From: M55B118 sp964501715
Lineage (GTDB): Bacteria; Bacillota_I; Bacilli_A; Izemoplasmatales; Izemoplasmataceae
Direction of reading: 5' to 3'
DNA: 28,156 bases
Assembly (NCBI GenBank): GCA_964501715.1
Contig: CAZCTR010000017.1
Location: forward strand, 1 to 28,156
Positions within the stretch are counted from its first letter, which is position 1. Each line of letters begins with the position of its first letter. Below the pieces are notes generated by a model. That model was not told the DNA's origin and made no database searches. It saw only the letters and a program-made list of their open reading frames with translations. The translations under genes were made by a program, and so were the position numbers. Below, piece after piece: positions 6,636 through 14,193 of the stretch.

Positions 6636-7178
6636 TTATTTGCTAAGAACGTCGATGAGTTCGTCCTTCTTGAGCTTGGAATAGCCGGTGATGCCTTTTT
6701 CCTTGCAAAGTTCCTTGAGCTCGTCGACTGTCTTTTCCTCAAGCGCGTCCTTGTCGGAAGAAGTCGCAGCCTCTTTTTTCGGGGCTTCTTTCTTCTCGGG
6801 TTTCGCGCTCGGTGTCAGTTCTCCTTTGAGACCTTTTTGCGCGGTCTCGCAGAGGGATGTGAATCCGGCCGTGTCGTTCACGGCGATATCCGCGAGCATC
6901 TTGCGGTTGATCTCGACGCCGGCATGCTTGAGGCCGTTGATCATCCTGGAATAGGACATGCCGTTCTGACGGGCGGCGGCGTTGATGCGCGAGATCCACA
7001 GTTTGCGGAAATCCCTTTTGCGTCGCTTGCGGTCGCGATACGCGAACTGATAGGAATGCATGACCGCCTGATTGGCGGTTTTGAATAATAGGTGCTTGCT
7101 GCCGAAGTGGCCTTTGGCCAGCTTCAATATCTTTTTGCGGCGATTGCGTGCGACTGTGCCGCCTTTGACTCTTGCCAT
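6636..7178 (-). CDS. rplT: 50S ribosomal protein L20 with a C-terminal Rho_N/SAP-like extension
   Basis: Residues 1 to about 118 are canonical L20, the early 23S rRNA-binding assembly protein (MARVKGG start, RKLWISRINAAAR, HAGVEINRKMLADIA). L20 normally stops near 117-120; this one runs to 180. The extra part is a low-complexity Lys/Ala/Glu/Pro linker (about 119-147) and then a compact 33-residue unit with TVDELKELCKEKGITGYSKL and KKDELIDVL, the pattern of Rho_N/SAP helix-extended-helix nucleic-acid-binding domains. It is encoded in frame with no break, ahead of the operon terminator. L20 represses its own operon through the infC leader in Bacillus, so an added RNA- or DNA-binding module is notable. 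The core call is certain; the domain call rests on pattern only. Confidence 0.93.
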   Translation of the reverse strand: MARVKGGTVARNRRKKILKLAKGHFGSKHLLFKTANQAVMHSYQFAYRDRKRRKRDFRKLWISRINAAARQNGMSYSRMINGLKHAGVEINRKMLADIAVNDTAGFTSLCETAQKGLKGELTPSAKPEKKEAPKKEAATSSDKDALEEKTVDELKELCKEKGITGYSKLKKDELIDVLSK

Positions 7179-7202
7179 GGTGTGTTCCTCCTTGAACGTG
7201 GG

Positions 7203-7403
7203 TTATTTGATGGGTGCGATTTGTTTTTTGATGCGCTTCATGTCGCTCTTGTCGATGAAATTGTCGTTACGATTGCGACGGATGGCGCTTTTTGATTTTG
7301 CGCTTTTAAGATGGTTACGGTTTGAATGTGGAACTTTGACTTTTCCGCTAGCGGTACGTTTCACACGCTTTTTGGTCGCGGAATGGGTTTTCATCTTAGG
7401 CAT
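7203..7403 (-). CDS. rpmI: 50S ribosomal protein L35
   Basis: 66-residue, very basic protein beginning MPKMKTHSATKKRVK with the internal SGKVK and RRNRN patterns of L35, at the normal length. It sits between infC (17 bases upstream) and rplT (24 bases downstream), the universal infC-rpmI-rplT order, and should be transcribed with them from the attenuated promoter at 8140-8167. Confidence 0.97.
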   Translation of the reverse strand: MPKMKTHSATKKRVKRTASGKVKVPHSNRNHLKSAKSKSAIRRNRNDNFIDKSDMKRIKKQIAPIK

Positions 7404-7420
7404 GGGTGGCCCTCCTTGGT

Positions 7421-7975
7421 TTATTTGTTCTTTTTGGGGACGACAGTCATGATCATCGTCCGTCCGTCCTGCTTGGGACGGCTTTCGTATTCAGCGATGT
7501 CGTTCATGCGCTTCGCGAATTCCTCCATGACCTTGCGGCCCTGGTCGGTGTGCGCCATCTCGCGGCCGCGGAAACGGATCGAGACTTTGAGCTTGTCGCC
7601 GTCGTCGATGAATTTGCGGCCCTTCTTGAGCTTGGTCTCGAAGTCATGCTCCTCGATCTTCGGTGAAAGTCTGAGTTCCTTGAGGTCCATGATGTTCTGC
7701 TTCTTCTTGGCCTCTTTGGCTTTCTTCTGCTGTTCATAGCGATACTTGTTGTAATCCATGAACTTTGCGACCGGGGGCTTCGCGGTCGGCGCGACGAGCA
7801 CGAGGTCGAGCTCTCTTTCCTCAGCGAGATCCAAGGCTTCACCTTTGCTTTTCACACCGAGTTTTTCACCGTTTTCATCGATGATCATCATTTCGCGGGC
7901 GCGGATGTCGGCATTGACATTGCCATCGCCTTTTTGCTTTCGCGGGGTGCCGCGTTTGGGGTTGCGTCTTTTAAT
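7421..7975 (-). CDS. infC: Translation initiation factor IF-3, AUU start
   Basis: IF-3 binds the 30S subunit and screens start codons and the initiator tRNA. I place the start at ATT (7973-7975), nine bases after AGGAGG, giving 184 residues. An in-frame TGA lies just upstream of that ATT, and the codons between it and the first ATG (7891) encode NVNADIRARE, the conserved IF-3 N-terminus, so the ATG is internal. AUU starts are established for infC in E. coli and Bacillus and give autoregulation by start-codon discrimination. The basic N-terminal stretch KRRNPKRGTPRKQK precedes the core. The N-domain (about 20-95), helical linker (KKAKEAKKKQ) and C-domain (to RPKQDGRTMIM) are all intact. First gene of the operon with rpmI and rplT. 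Confidence 0.95.
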   Translation of the reverse strand: MKRRNPKRGTPRKQKGDGNVNADIRAREMMIIDENGEKLGVKSKGEALDLAEERELDLVLVAPTAKPPVAKFMDYNKYRYEQQKKAKEAKKKQNIMDLKELRLSPKIEEHDFETKLKKGRKFIDDGDKLKVSIRFRGREMAHTDQGRKVMEEFAKRMNDIAEYESRPKQDGRTMIMTVVPKKNK

Positions 7976-8003
7976 GAGTGTTCACCTCCTGGGTTTTTGG
8001 GGG

Positions 8004-8038
8004 AAACAAAAAAGTGTGAGCGCATAAAGCGCCCACAC
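8004..8038 (-). terminator. Leader terminator (attenuator) upstream of infC
   Basis: GTGTGGGCGC (8029-8038) pairs with GCGCTCACAC (8014-8023) around TTTAT and is followed by TTTTTTGTTT on the minus strand. Because it lies between the infC promoter and its start codon it must be conditional. It fits L20-dependent attenuation in Bacillota. Confidence 0.8.
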
Positions 8039-8133
8039 ATAAATAACGAAATGGTTATTCGTAGCTTTGACCTAATGCCGGGGGCAATCAGGTGAGCGTG
8101 GGTACGCTTCTTTCCACCTATTCAATTAAGACT
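8039..8133 (-). promoter_or_regulatory. L20-leader-like regulatory RNA of infC-rpmI-rplT
   Basis: The leader between the promoter and the attenuator has several helices on the minus strand: GCGT-ACCC-ACGC inside GGTG/CACC, a 9-bp hairpin CCTGATTGCC/GGCATTAGG with one bulge, and AATAAC/GTTATT. The segment GCGTACCCAC (8098-8107) can pair with the 5' arm of the terminator (GTGGGCGC), giving a candidate antiterminator. Placement matches the L20 leader family; I did not verify the consensus. Confidence 0.6.
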
Positions 8134-8139
8134 GTATCC

Positions 8140-8167
8140 ATTGTAGCACATGTTCTCACTTTGTCAA
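8140..8167 (-). promoter_or_regulatory. Promoter of the infC-rpmI-rplT operon
   Basis: TTGACA (8162-8167) and TACAAT (8140-8145) on the minus strand with a 16-base spacer and an extended TGC before the -10. It begins immediately after the glmU stop codon. Confidence 0.8.
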
Positions 8168-8172
8168 CTGTT

Positions 8173-9591
8173 TCAGCTGGTTTTCGGATCGTTTTTGTCC
8201 GCAACGCTCTTGTGGATGTCCTTCGTCTTGGGCTTGACCAGGTTGCGAGCGTAGTCATTCTTGTTGATCTGACGGTTTCTCGCAATCGCGAGCGCACCGG
8301 AGGGGACATCCTCGGTCACTGTCGACCCTGCGGCAATGAAGACGGAGTCGCCGATGCTGATCGGGGCGACGAGGTTGGTGTTGCAGCCGATGAAGACATC
8401 ATCACCGATGTAGGTCTCGTGTTTCTCTTTCCCATCGTAGTTGACCGTGATGCTTCCACAGCCGAAATTCACATTCTCGCCGGTCGTGGAATCCCCGATG
8501 TAGGCGAGATGAGAGGCCTTGGTGTTGGCACCGGTCGTGGATTTCTTGACCTCCACGAAGTTTCCGATCTTGTTGTCGCGGCCGATATTGGCGTTGTTCC
8601 TGAGATGGGCGAACGGACCGATGGTGGTGTGCTCATGGACAACGCTGTCATAGACATAACTGTGCTTCACATTCACAGTTCTGTGGATGACACCGTTGTG
8701 AATCTCCGTGTTCGGGCCGATCTGCGAGCCTTCGGCGATGGTCGAGTCACCGGTGATGGTCGTGTTCGGATAGATGGTCACATTGCCTTCGATCCGGACA
8801 TTATGCCCGACTGTGATGGTCTCGGGGTTGATCATCGAGACGCCATTGAGCATGTGGGCCTTGTTGATCTTGTCGCGCAGGATTCTCTCGGCGATGCTGA
8901 TCGCATAAAGGTCATTGACCCCCATCACATACTGGCTGTCCCTTATGGTATAGGTGCCTACCTGGTAGTCCTGACGCATGATGTGGACGATGTCGGTAAG
9001 GTAGTATTCGTTCTTGTAGGCGCTTTTTTTGATCTTGTTGAGAACCTTGAAAAGGTATTGGTTGTCAATCGCGTAGATCCCGGTGTTGACTTCCTGGATG
9101 TTTCTTTGTTCTTCGGTGCATTCCTTGTCCTCGACGATGGATTCAATCTTTCCGTATTTGTCGCGTATGATGCGTCCGTATCCTGTGGGGTCCAAATAGT
9201 TCGTAGTCATGACGGTGAGGTCATTGCCCATCTTCTCATGTGTTGTAAGGATGTTGTCGATGAGCTGTTCATCGATCAGAGGCATATCCCCAAGAAGAAT
9301 GAGGGTCGTGCCTTCAAGGTCGCCAAGCGCGTCCTTAGCCGCGAGTGCGGCGTGTCCGGTGCCTAGCTGCTTGTCCTGATAGGCGAACGATACGCGCCCC
9401 GCAAGCAGGTTCTCGATGACTTCACGCTTATGGCCCACCACGACGCAGGTCTCATCGATTTGCGAAGCTTCGACGCTTTCGACCAGGTACTCGATCATCG
9501 GTTTTTTCAATATCGGAAATGCGCATTTGGGCAATTTCGTCTTCATTCTCGTGCCTTTTCCGGCCGCGAGAATCATGGCGTAGTTATTCAT
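8173..9591 (-). CDS. glmU: Bifunctional GlmU: GlcN-1-P acetyltransferase / GlcNAc-1-P uridyltransferase
   Basis: Makes UDP-GlcNAc from GlcN-1-P, acetyl-CoA and UTP. The 472 residues hold an N-terminal uridyltransferase with LAAGKGTRM (8-16) and the QLGTGHA motif, then a left-handed beta-helix built from hexapeptide repeats. The acetyltransferase site pattern NFVEVKKS followed by NYDG and the loop GDDVFIGCNTNLVAP are present. Usual length is about 456; the surplus is a hydrophilic tail. I chose the ATG at 9591: the sequence starts MNNYAMILAAGKG, with AAGGG nine bases upstream. It overlaps the end of glmM by eight bases, so the two are coupled. No terminator follows; the infC promoter starts at the stop codon. 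Confidence 0.96.
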   Translation of the reverse strand: MNNYAMILAAGKGTRMKTKLPKCAFPILKKPMIEYLVESVEASQIDETCVVVGHKREVIENLLAGRVSFAYQDKQLGTGHAALAAKDALGDLEGTTLILLGDMPLIDEQLIDNILTTHEKMGNDLTVMTTNYLDPTGYGRIIRDKYGKIESIVEDKECTEEQRNIQEVNTGIYAIDNQYLFKVLNKIKKSAYKNEYYLTDIVHIMRQDYQVGTYTIRDSQYVMGVNDLYAISIAERILRDKINKAHMLNGVSMINPETITVGHNVRIEGNVTIYPNTTITGDSTIAEGSQIGPNTEIHNGVIHRTVNVKHSYVYDSVVHEHTTIGPFAHLRNNANIGRDNKIGNFVEVKKSTTGANTKASHLAYIGDSTTGENVNFGCGSITVNYDGKEKHETYIGDDVFIGCNTNLVAPISIGDSVFIAAGSTVTEDVPSGALAIARNRQINKNDYARNLVKPKTKDIHKSVADKNDPKTS

Positions 9592-10903
9592 GGTCTCCAT
9601 CCCTTCCTTCATTGGTGATGACAGTTCTCAAAGAAGCGATCGCTTCTTTGACAGCATTTTCTTCCCTGTGTGAGACGGTGATGCGGACAACAGGCTCCGT
9701 GCCGCTTTTACGTATGAGGACAAGGGCATCCTTTCCGAGCGCCCGCTTCATGTCTTTCACGGCCTTCTTCACGGTTTTGCTTTCCACGACGGACTTGTCG
9801 ATATCCCTGATGTTCTCAGTGATCTGAGGATAGATCTCGACATTCTCGCAAAGCGCGCTGATAGGCCTTCTTTCCTTATGGATGACCTCCATCGTCCTAG
9901 CCGCAGCAAGGACACCGTCACCGGTCTGAAGATGGTCGCGCATGATGATATGCCCGCTGTTCTCCCCACCGAGCATATAGTCATTCTTTTGCATCTCCAG
10001 GACGACGTTTCTGTCACCGACCTTGGTCCTGACGACTTTGATGCCGGCTTCATTGAAAGCCTTGACGATGCCGGGGTTGCTCATCTCCGTGAGCACGACG
10101 GTATCGTTCTTGAGCGTTCCCTCTTTCTTCATGTGGATCCCGATGACATAAAGCAGCATATCGCCGTCATAAAGCCGGCCTTTGTGGTCCACCGCAAGGA
10201 CTCGGTCCCCATCACCATCAAAACTGAAGCCGATGTCGCATTGTTTCTCATTGACGGCTTTCTGTATCGCTTCTATGTGCATCGATCCGCAGGCCTCGTT
10301 GATATTCCTGCCATCCGGTTTGCCATACACCTGAAAAGCGTCATCGACAAGGGGGCCGATGACTTCAGGCGCACTCTCATAGGTCGCGCCATTGGCCGTG
10401 TCAAAGCACACGGTCAGGTTCTTCTTATCCTTTTTGAACGGTTCATAAAGCTCTTCGTAAAGGGATTTGATATCCAATGCATCATAAAATGCACCGAAAC
10501 GTTCTGTCTTCGGCGCCTGCGGTTCATCGATGAACCGCTCGATGATGGCCTCGCTTTCCTCGGACATCTTGTATCCCTTGTCCATCACCTTGATGCCGTT
10601 GTCGGTGTAGGGGTTGTGCGAGGCGGTGATCATGACTCCCGGGATATTCTTCTTTCTCGAGTAGTGGGCGATCATGGGCGTGGGCGCGGTGCCTGCATAA
10701 TAGACGTCCATTCCTGCACGCATGGCGCCGGCGGCCAATGATAGCGCCAGCATGTCGCTGCTTTCACGGGTGTCTTTTCCAATGACGACCGAATCGCTCT
10801 CCAGCGCTTTTCTGAGTCCCAGTCCCACATTGTAGGCGAGTGGTGAATCAAGCTGGTCCCCGGCGATTCCACGGATGCCGTCCGTTCCGAAATACTTCCC
10901 CAT
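9584..10903 (-). CDS. glmM: Phosphoglucosamine mutase
   Basis: Interconverts GlcN-6-P and GlcN-1-P, the middle step to UDP-GlcNAc. The 439 residues show all four phosphohexomutase motifs: the phosphoserine loop TASHNP (Ser95), the Mg2+ loop DGDGDR (229-234), the sugar-binding loop GENSGH, and the phosphate-binding loop RKSGTEP near the C-terminus. The start reads MGKYFGTDGIRG, as in the family, with GGAG nine bases before the ATG. It lies after glmS, separated by about 85 bases with a possible promoter, and overlaps glmU. Confidence 0.97.
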   Translation of the reverse strand: MGKYFGTDGIRGIAGDQLDSPLAYNVGLGLRKALESDSVVIGKDTRESSDMLALSLAAGAMRAGMDVYYAGTAPTPMIAHYSRKKNIPGVMITASHNPYTDNGIKVMDKGYKMSEESEAIIERFIDEPQAPKTERFGAFYDALDIKSLYEELYEPFKKDKKNLTVCFDTANGATYESAPEVIGPLVDDAFQVYGKPDGRNINEACGSMHIEAIQKAVNEKQCDIGFSFDGDGDRVLAVDHKGRLYDGDMLLYVIGIHMKKEGTLKNDTVVLTEMSNPGIVKAFNEAGIKVVRTKVGDRNVVLEMQKNDYMLGGENSGHIIMRDHLQTGDGVLAAARTMEVIHKERRPISALCENVEIYPQITENIRDIDKSVVESKTVKKAVKDMKRALGKDALVLIRKSGTEPVVRITVSHREENAVKEAIASLRTVITNEGRDGDHE

Positions 10904-10957
10904 GGCATGTGTCTCCTTTCCCCTTCGTTCTAGTAATGTGTCATTGTTGTGTGAATT

Positions 10958-10963
10958 ATTCTA
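10958..10963 (-). promoter_or_regulatory. Putative extended -10 promoter of glmM-glmU
   Basis: TAGAAT on the minus strand preceded by TGA (extended -10) lies in the glmS-glmM gap, about 55 bases before the glmM start. The -35 is poor. The genes could also be read through from glmS, as I see no terminator between them. Confidence 0.4.
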
Positions 10964-10987
10964 TCACATCATCGCGCAAGTATAAAG

Positions 10988-12769
10988 TCATTCCACGGTC
11001 ACGCTCTTGGCGAGGTTCCTGGGCTTGTCGATGTCCAGGCCTCTGTGAAGCGCCGCATAATAAGCGATTAATTGCGTGGGAATAACGGTGAGGAGCGGTG
11101 CCAATAGCGGGTTCACATCATCGATGATGATGGCATCATCGTCCTTCGCGACGCCCTCGAGCGAGATGACGAACGTCTTCGCGCCGCGGCTTTCGACTTC
11201 GCTCAGGTTGCTACGGGTGTTCTCAGCGGTCTTGGGACTGGAAATGACGGCAATGACAGGCGTATCCTCCTCGATGAGGGCGATCGTACCGTGTTTGAGT
11301 TCTCCGGCCGGAAAACCTTCGGTCTGGATGTAGGAGATCTCCTTGAGTTTGAGAGCCGCCTCCATGCACACCTTGTAATCAAGGCCTCTGCCGATATAGA
11401 AGGCGTTGCGCTTGGTGAGAAGGGTTTTGACCTGGCTGTCGATGCTCTCCGTCTGACTCAGGAAATGCTCCATGGCGATTGCGACCTCAGAAAGTTCCCG
11501 CTTGAGGTCAAAGGACTGAGCACTCAACGCATAGGCAAGGATGGAGAGGACCGCGATTTGGGCGGTGTAGGCTTTCGTGGAAGCGACCGCTATCTCGGGT
11601 CCGGCATGAAGCGGCAGATAGGCGTCGGCTTCACGGGCGAGAGTCGCTGTGGGCACGTTGGTGAGGGTGAGCGTCGGGTGTCCCGCTTTTTTTATGTTGA
11701 CAAGACAGGCCCTGAGATCCGCCGTCTCTCCGCTCTGACTTATCAGTATGAACTGCGGACGCTTGGTGAGTTTGGGCATGTCATAAGCGAACTCGCTCGC
11801 CACATGCACTTCGACCGGAATATCCGTAAGACGCTCTATGAGGGTCTTGCCCACAAGGCCCGCATGCATCGATGTGCCTGCGGCGAGGATATAGATCCGA
11901 TCTTTTCCGGCTATGCTATCAATGAGGGCGTCATCCATGCGGATGTGGGTTTCGTTGAAATATTCACCGATGATCCGGCGCAAAACGGCGGGCTGTTCAT
12001 GGATCTCTTTGAGCATGTAGTGCTCAAACTCCCCTTTGTCCGTGTCGAAATGGTCGAGCAGAAGCGGCGACAAGGCATAGGGTTGCACTTCGCCCGAAAG
12101 ATTGTAAACCGTGAAATTCTTCCTGTCGATGCGCACCATGGTCTCATCATCCAAGGCGAGATAGTTGTCGGCCACATCGATGAGCGCCATCATATCAGAA
12201 CCGATCACCATGCCATAATCCCCCTTGCCAAGCAACAAGGGACTCTTGTATTTGGCTCCCCACATCGTCCAGGGGTCCTCCCTGTCCATGACAAGAAGGG
12301 CGTAGGATCCCTTGAGAAGGGACAAGGTTTTCCTCAGTGCGCTTTCCACAGGCATTGAAGAGGCGAAGCGGTCGATGAGCTCAACAATCACTTCGCTGTC
12401 TGTCTGGCTTTTGAAATCGACATCTTTCAAGTAGTGCTTCCTCAGTTCGGCGTGGTTGTCCACCACCCCGTTGTGCACGATGATGAAGCGGTCGCTGGAG
12501 GAGACGTGCGGGTGGGCATTCTCTTCACTCACCCGGCCGTGTGTGGCCCATCTTGTATGGCCCATCGCGACAGGCACGTCCATGGCCGGCATGTCTTTTT
12601 CCAATGCCGCAATCCTTCCTTTTCTCTTGATGAAGCTGTTTTTGTTGCTGTCAGGATCTAAAAGGGTGATCCCTGCGGAATCATACCCCCTGTATTCCAG
12701 GCGTTTGAGTCCGTCCATAACAATCGTACGGGCGTTATCCTTACCGATGTAGCCCACTATCCCACACAT
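10988..12769 (-). CDS. glmS: Glutamine--fructose-6-phosphate aminotransferase (isomerizing)
   Basis: Makes glucosamine-6-phosphate from fructose-6-phosphate and glutamine, the committed step to UDP-GlcNAc. The 593-residue protein starts MCGIVGYIG, so Cys2 becomes the N-terminal nucleophile after Met removal; this fixes the ATG at 12769, seven bases after GAAGG, instead of the longer open frame. The Ntn glutaminase half (GHTRWATHG, EYRGYDSAG) is followed by two SIS isomerase domains (AAGTSMHAG, SQSGETAD, ASTKAYTAQ) and the family C-terminus DKPRNLAKSVTVE. The leader holds a terminator-like hairpin and no glmS ribozyme. Together with glmM and glmU this is the complete UDP-GlcNAc route. Confidence 0.97.
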   Translation of the reverse strand: MCGIVGYIGKDNARTIVMDGLKRLEYRGYDSAGITLLDPDSNKNSFIKRKGRIAALEKDMPAMDVPVAMGHTRWATHGRVSEENAHPHVSSSDRFIIVHNGVVDNHAELRKHYLKDVDFKSQTDSEVIVELIDRFASSMPVESALRKTLSLLKGSYALLVMDREDPWTMWGAKYKSPLLLGKGDYGMVIGSDMMALIDVADNYLALDDETMVRIDRKNFTVYNLSGEVQPYALSPLLLDHFDTDKGEFEHYMLKEIHEQPAVLRRIIGEYFNETHIRMDDALIDSIAGKDRIYILAAGTSMHAGLVGKTLIERLTDIPVEVHVASEFAYDMPKLTKRPQFILISQSGETADLRACLVNIKKAGHPTLTLTNVPTATLAREADAYLPLHAGPEIAVASTKAYTAQIAVLSILAYALSAQSFDLKRELSEVAIAMEHFLSQTESIDSQVKTLLTKRNAFYIGRGLDYKVCMEAALKLKEISYIQTEGFPAGELKHGTIALIEEDTPVIAVISSPKTAENTRSNLSEVESRGAKTFVISLEGVAKDDDAIIIDDVNPLLAPLLTVIPTQLIAYYAALHRGLDIDKPRNLAKSVTVE

Positions 12770-12795
12770 AAATCCACCTTCCTCAGTAAAAAGTA

Positions 12796-12832
12796 TAAAA
12801 AGTTTCAAGCCCATTAGTGGGCTGTGAAACCT
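12796..12832 (-). terminator. Terminator hairpin inside the glmS leader (bidirectional)
   Basis: On the minus strand GTTTCA and AGCCCA (one bulged C between) pair with TGGGCT-TGAAAC around CTAA and are followed by TTTTT. On plus the same hairpin is followed by seven T. It lies between the predicted glmS start point and the glmS ATG, so on minus it would act as an attenuator. Confidence 0.7.
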
Positions 12833-12855
12833 TTTTTTATCAAGTCTTCAGAAGT

Positions 12856-12885
12856 ATTATAGCATATACCGAGTATTCTTTACAA
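12856..12885 (-). promoter_or_regulatory. Promoter of glmS
   Basis: TATAAT (12856-12861) with an extended TGC, and TTGTAA (12880-12885) 18 bases upstream, on the minus strand. The expected start point is near 12849, upstream of the hairpin at 12802-12830. Confidence 0.65.
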
Positions 12886-12907
12886 TCCGTCTTTTTGTGT
12901 TGTAATG

Positions 12908-13633
12908 TCAAAAACGCTTGATGCTTGCGTGTACGGTGAGCAGGACAAGAAATAGACCATGCATGAGGAATACCGGCCATGAAGAGGTCATCATGACAAG
13001 CGTTCCGTCGCTACATGTAAGCATTGAAGGCAGGATGACAAGGGTGATGTATCGGATGTGGTTCAAGGCTTCCGGTCTAAGTACGTCGGATCGCAGCACA
13101 TCCATCAAAAAGAATCCACCAAGCACATAGGTCAAAGAGTGCGGCGAATGCATGAACCCCATGATGAGAGCAAAGAACGTGAAACCATGCAAAGAGAACA
13201 CCATGAACCAGGGAATGATTTTCAACGCCAAAAACGCTTGTGAATGATACGGCATGAGCTGAAAGAACAAAAACACCATCAGCCATGAGATTAGGGCGTG
13301 ATGCAACACGAGGCACCCACCCAGACTCCATTTAACAAAAGCCACTCTGGACCTTCCATGCAAGGCCAGGGGGATGACATCGGTCGCTTGCCTCATGAAG
13401 AGCCTGCTTGAAAGCCATACCGCATACACCACCGACACGAGGGATAGCATGTGATTCGCACTTTGCATGAATACCCTCGCGCGCACTTCCCCCTCAAGCA
13501 CGAGAACGGTTTCCCCCTCGAAAAGGCCTGCCACCATGAATAGTGTCAACACGGGAGCCACATGGATGAGCACATGCATCCATTTCCCGCGACCCGAGAA
13601 CAATTTTTTCCATTCATAAGAGACAAGGCCCAT
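12908..13633 (-). CDS. ABC-2-type permease-like membrane protein
   Basis: About 241 residues starting MGLVSYEWKKLF, the cytoplasmic-helix opening typical of ABC-2 exporter permeases, then about six hydrophobic segments. The ATG at 13633 shares its A with the stop of the upstream ATPase gene (TGATG), so the two are translationally coupled and should form one half-size exporter. It is the last gene of the four-gene operon. No clear terminator follows it before the glmS promoter, so read-through is possible. His and Met are frequent in the membrane part. The substrate cannot be inferred; lipid, peptide or bacteriocin-immunity export are all possible. Confidence 0.7.
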   Translation of the reverse strand: MGLVSYEWKKLFSGRGKWMHVLIHVAPVLTLFMVAGLFEGETVLVLEGEVRARVFMQSANHMLSLVSVVYAVWLSSRLFMRQATDVIPLALHGRSRVAFVKWSLGGCLVLHHALISWLMVFLFFQLMPYHSQAFLALKIIPWFMVFSLHGFTFFALIMGFMHSPHSLTYVLGGFFLMDVLRSDVLRPEALNHIRYITLVILPSMLTCSDGTLVMMTSSWPVFLMHGLFLVLLTVHASIKRF

Positions 13634-14193
13634 CAAATGTGCACCACCTCGGGGTCGAGCGTTTTGAAAGCTTCCGGTTCATGGGTTGCAATCACAAACC
13701 CCGACCGGCCTTGCATGATCCATTCGACCAACCGGTGACGGTAGGTGTCATCAAGCGACCGAAGGGGCTCATCAAGGAGTATGGGCATGTCGTCATGTAA
13801 AAGGGCGGCCGCGATGGCCACGCGCTGACGCATCCCGTCCGAGCACGCCTTGAGCGGTTTGTCCAGAAGAAGGGTGAGGTCGAAGTGTCCGACAAGCTTT
13901 TCAAGGCAGATGCGACGTGTGTCATGCGCCATGCCCAAAGACGCATCCAGGTATTCACGGACCTTCAGGTTCAATGGGAGGGAGAAGCGTCCAGCCACAT
14001 ACTGCATGCCATAGTGCAAGACGCCCTGGTCGGCGGGCAGGAGGGAGGCGAGACATTTGAGGCAGGTCGTCTTTCCGCTCCCGTTCCTGCCGAGCATCAG
14101 CACCACACGTTTCTTGAATGTGTAGGGGCCGAAGTCAAGTGTCAATCGCCCATAAGTCATGCTGAAGGGTTCAATCCTTTTCCAATACCCCAC
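13633..14193 (-). CDS. Small ABC transporter ATPase
   Basis: A 186-residue ATP-binding subunit, shorter than the usual 210-300. It has Walker A GRNGSGKTT (35-43), a divergent signature CSDGMRQRVA (118-127), Walker B ILLDEP (138-143) and a switch histidine in ATHEPE. I place the start at GTG (14193), six bases after AGGAGG; the first ATG (14160) has no ribosome site. This start lies inside the end of the upstream gene (23-base overlap), and the stop overlaps the permease start, so the operon is tightly packed. DEPLRSLDD and the unusual signature suggest a diverged member of the ABC-2 exporter ATPases such as bacitracin/lantibiotic immunity or Nod-type exporters. Confidence 0.82.
   Translation of the reverse strand: MGYWKRIEPFSMTYGRLTLDFGPYTFKKRVVLMLGRNGSGKTTCLKCLASLLPADQGVLHYGMQYVAGRFSLPLNLKVREYLDASLGMAHDTRRICLEKLVGHFDLTLLLDKPLKACSDGMRQRVAIAAALLHDDMPILLDEPLRSLDDTYRHRLVEWIMQGRSGFVIATHEPEAFKTLDPEVVHI

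Noticed and set aside
8092..9366. 424-codon open frame on plus across glmU
   Set aside because: Antisense shadow of glmU, whose motifs and length are complete on minus; the plus translation shows no family pattern.
11291..12358. 355-codon open frame on plus across glmS
   Set aside because: Shadow of glmS produced by codon bias in G+C-balanced DNA.
12770..12855. glmS ribozyme
   Set aside because: The leader between the predicted start point and the ATG is about 80 bases and is mostly the terminator hairpin; the ribozyme core is absent.
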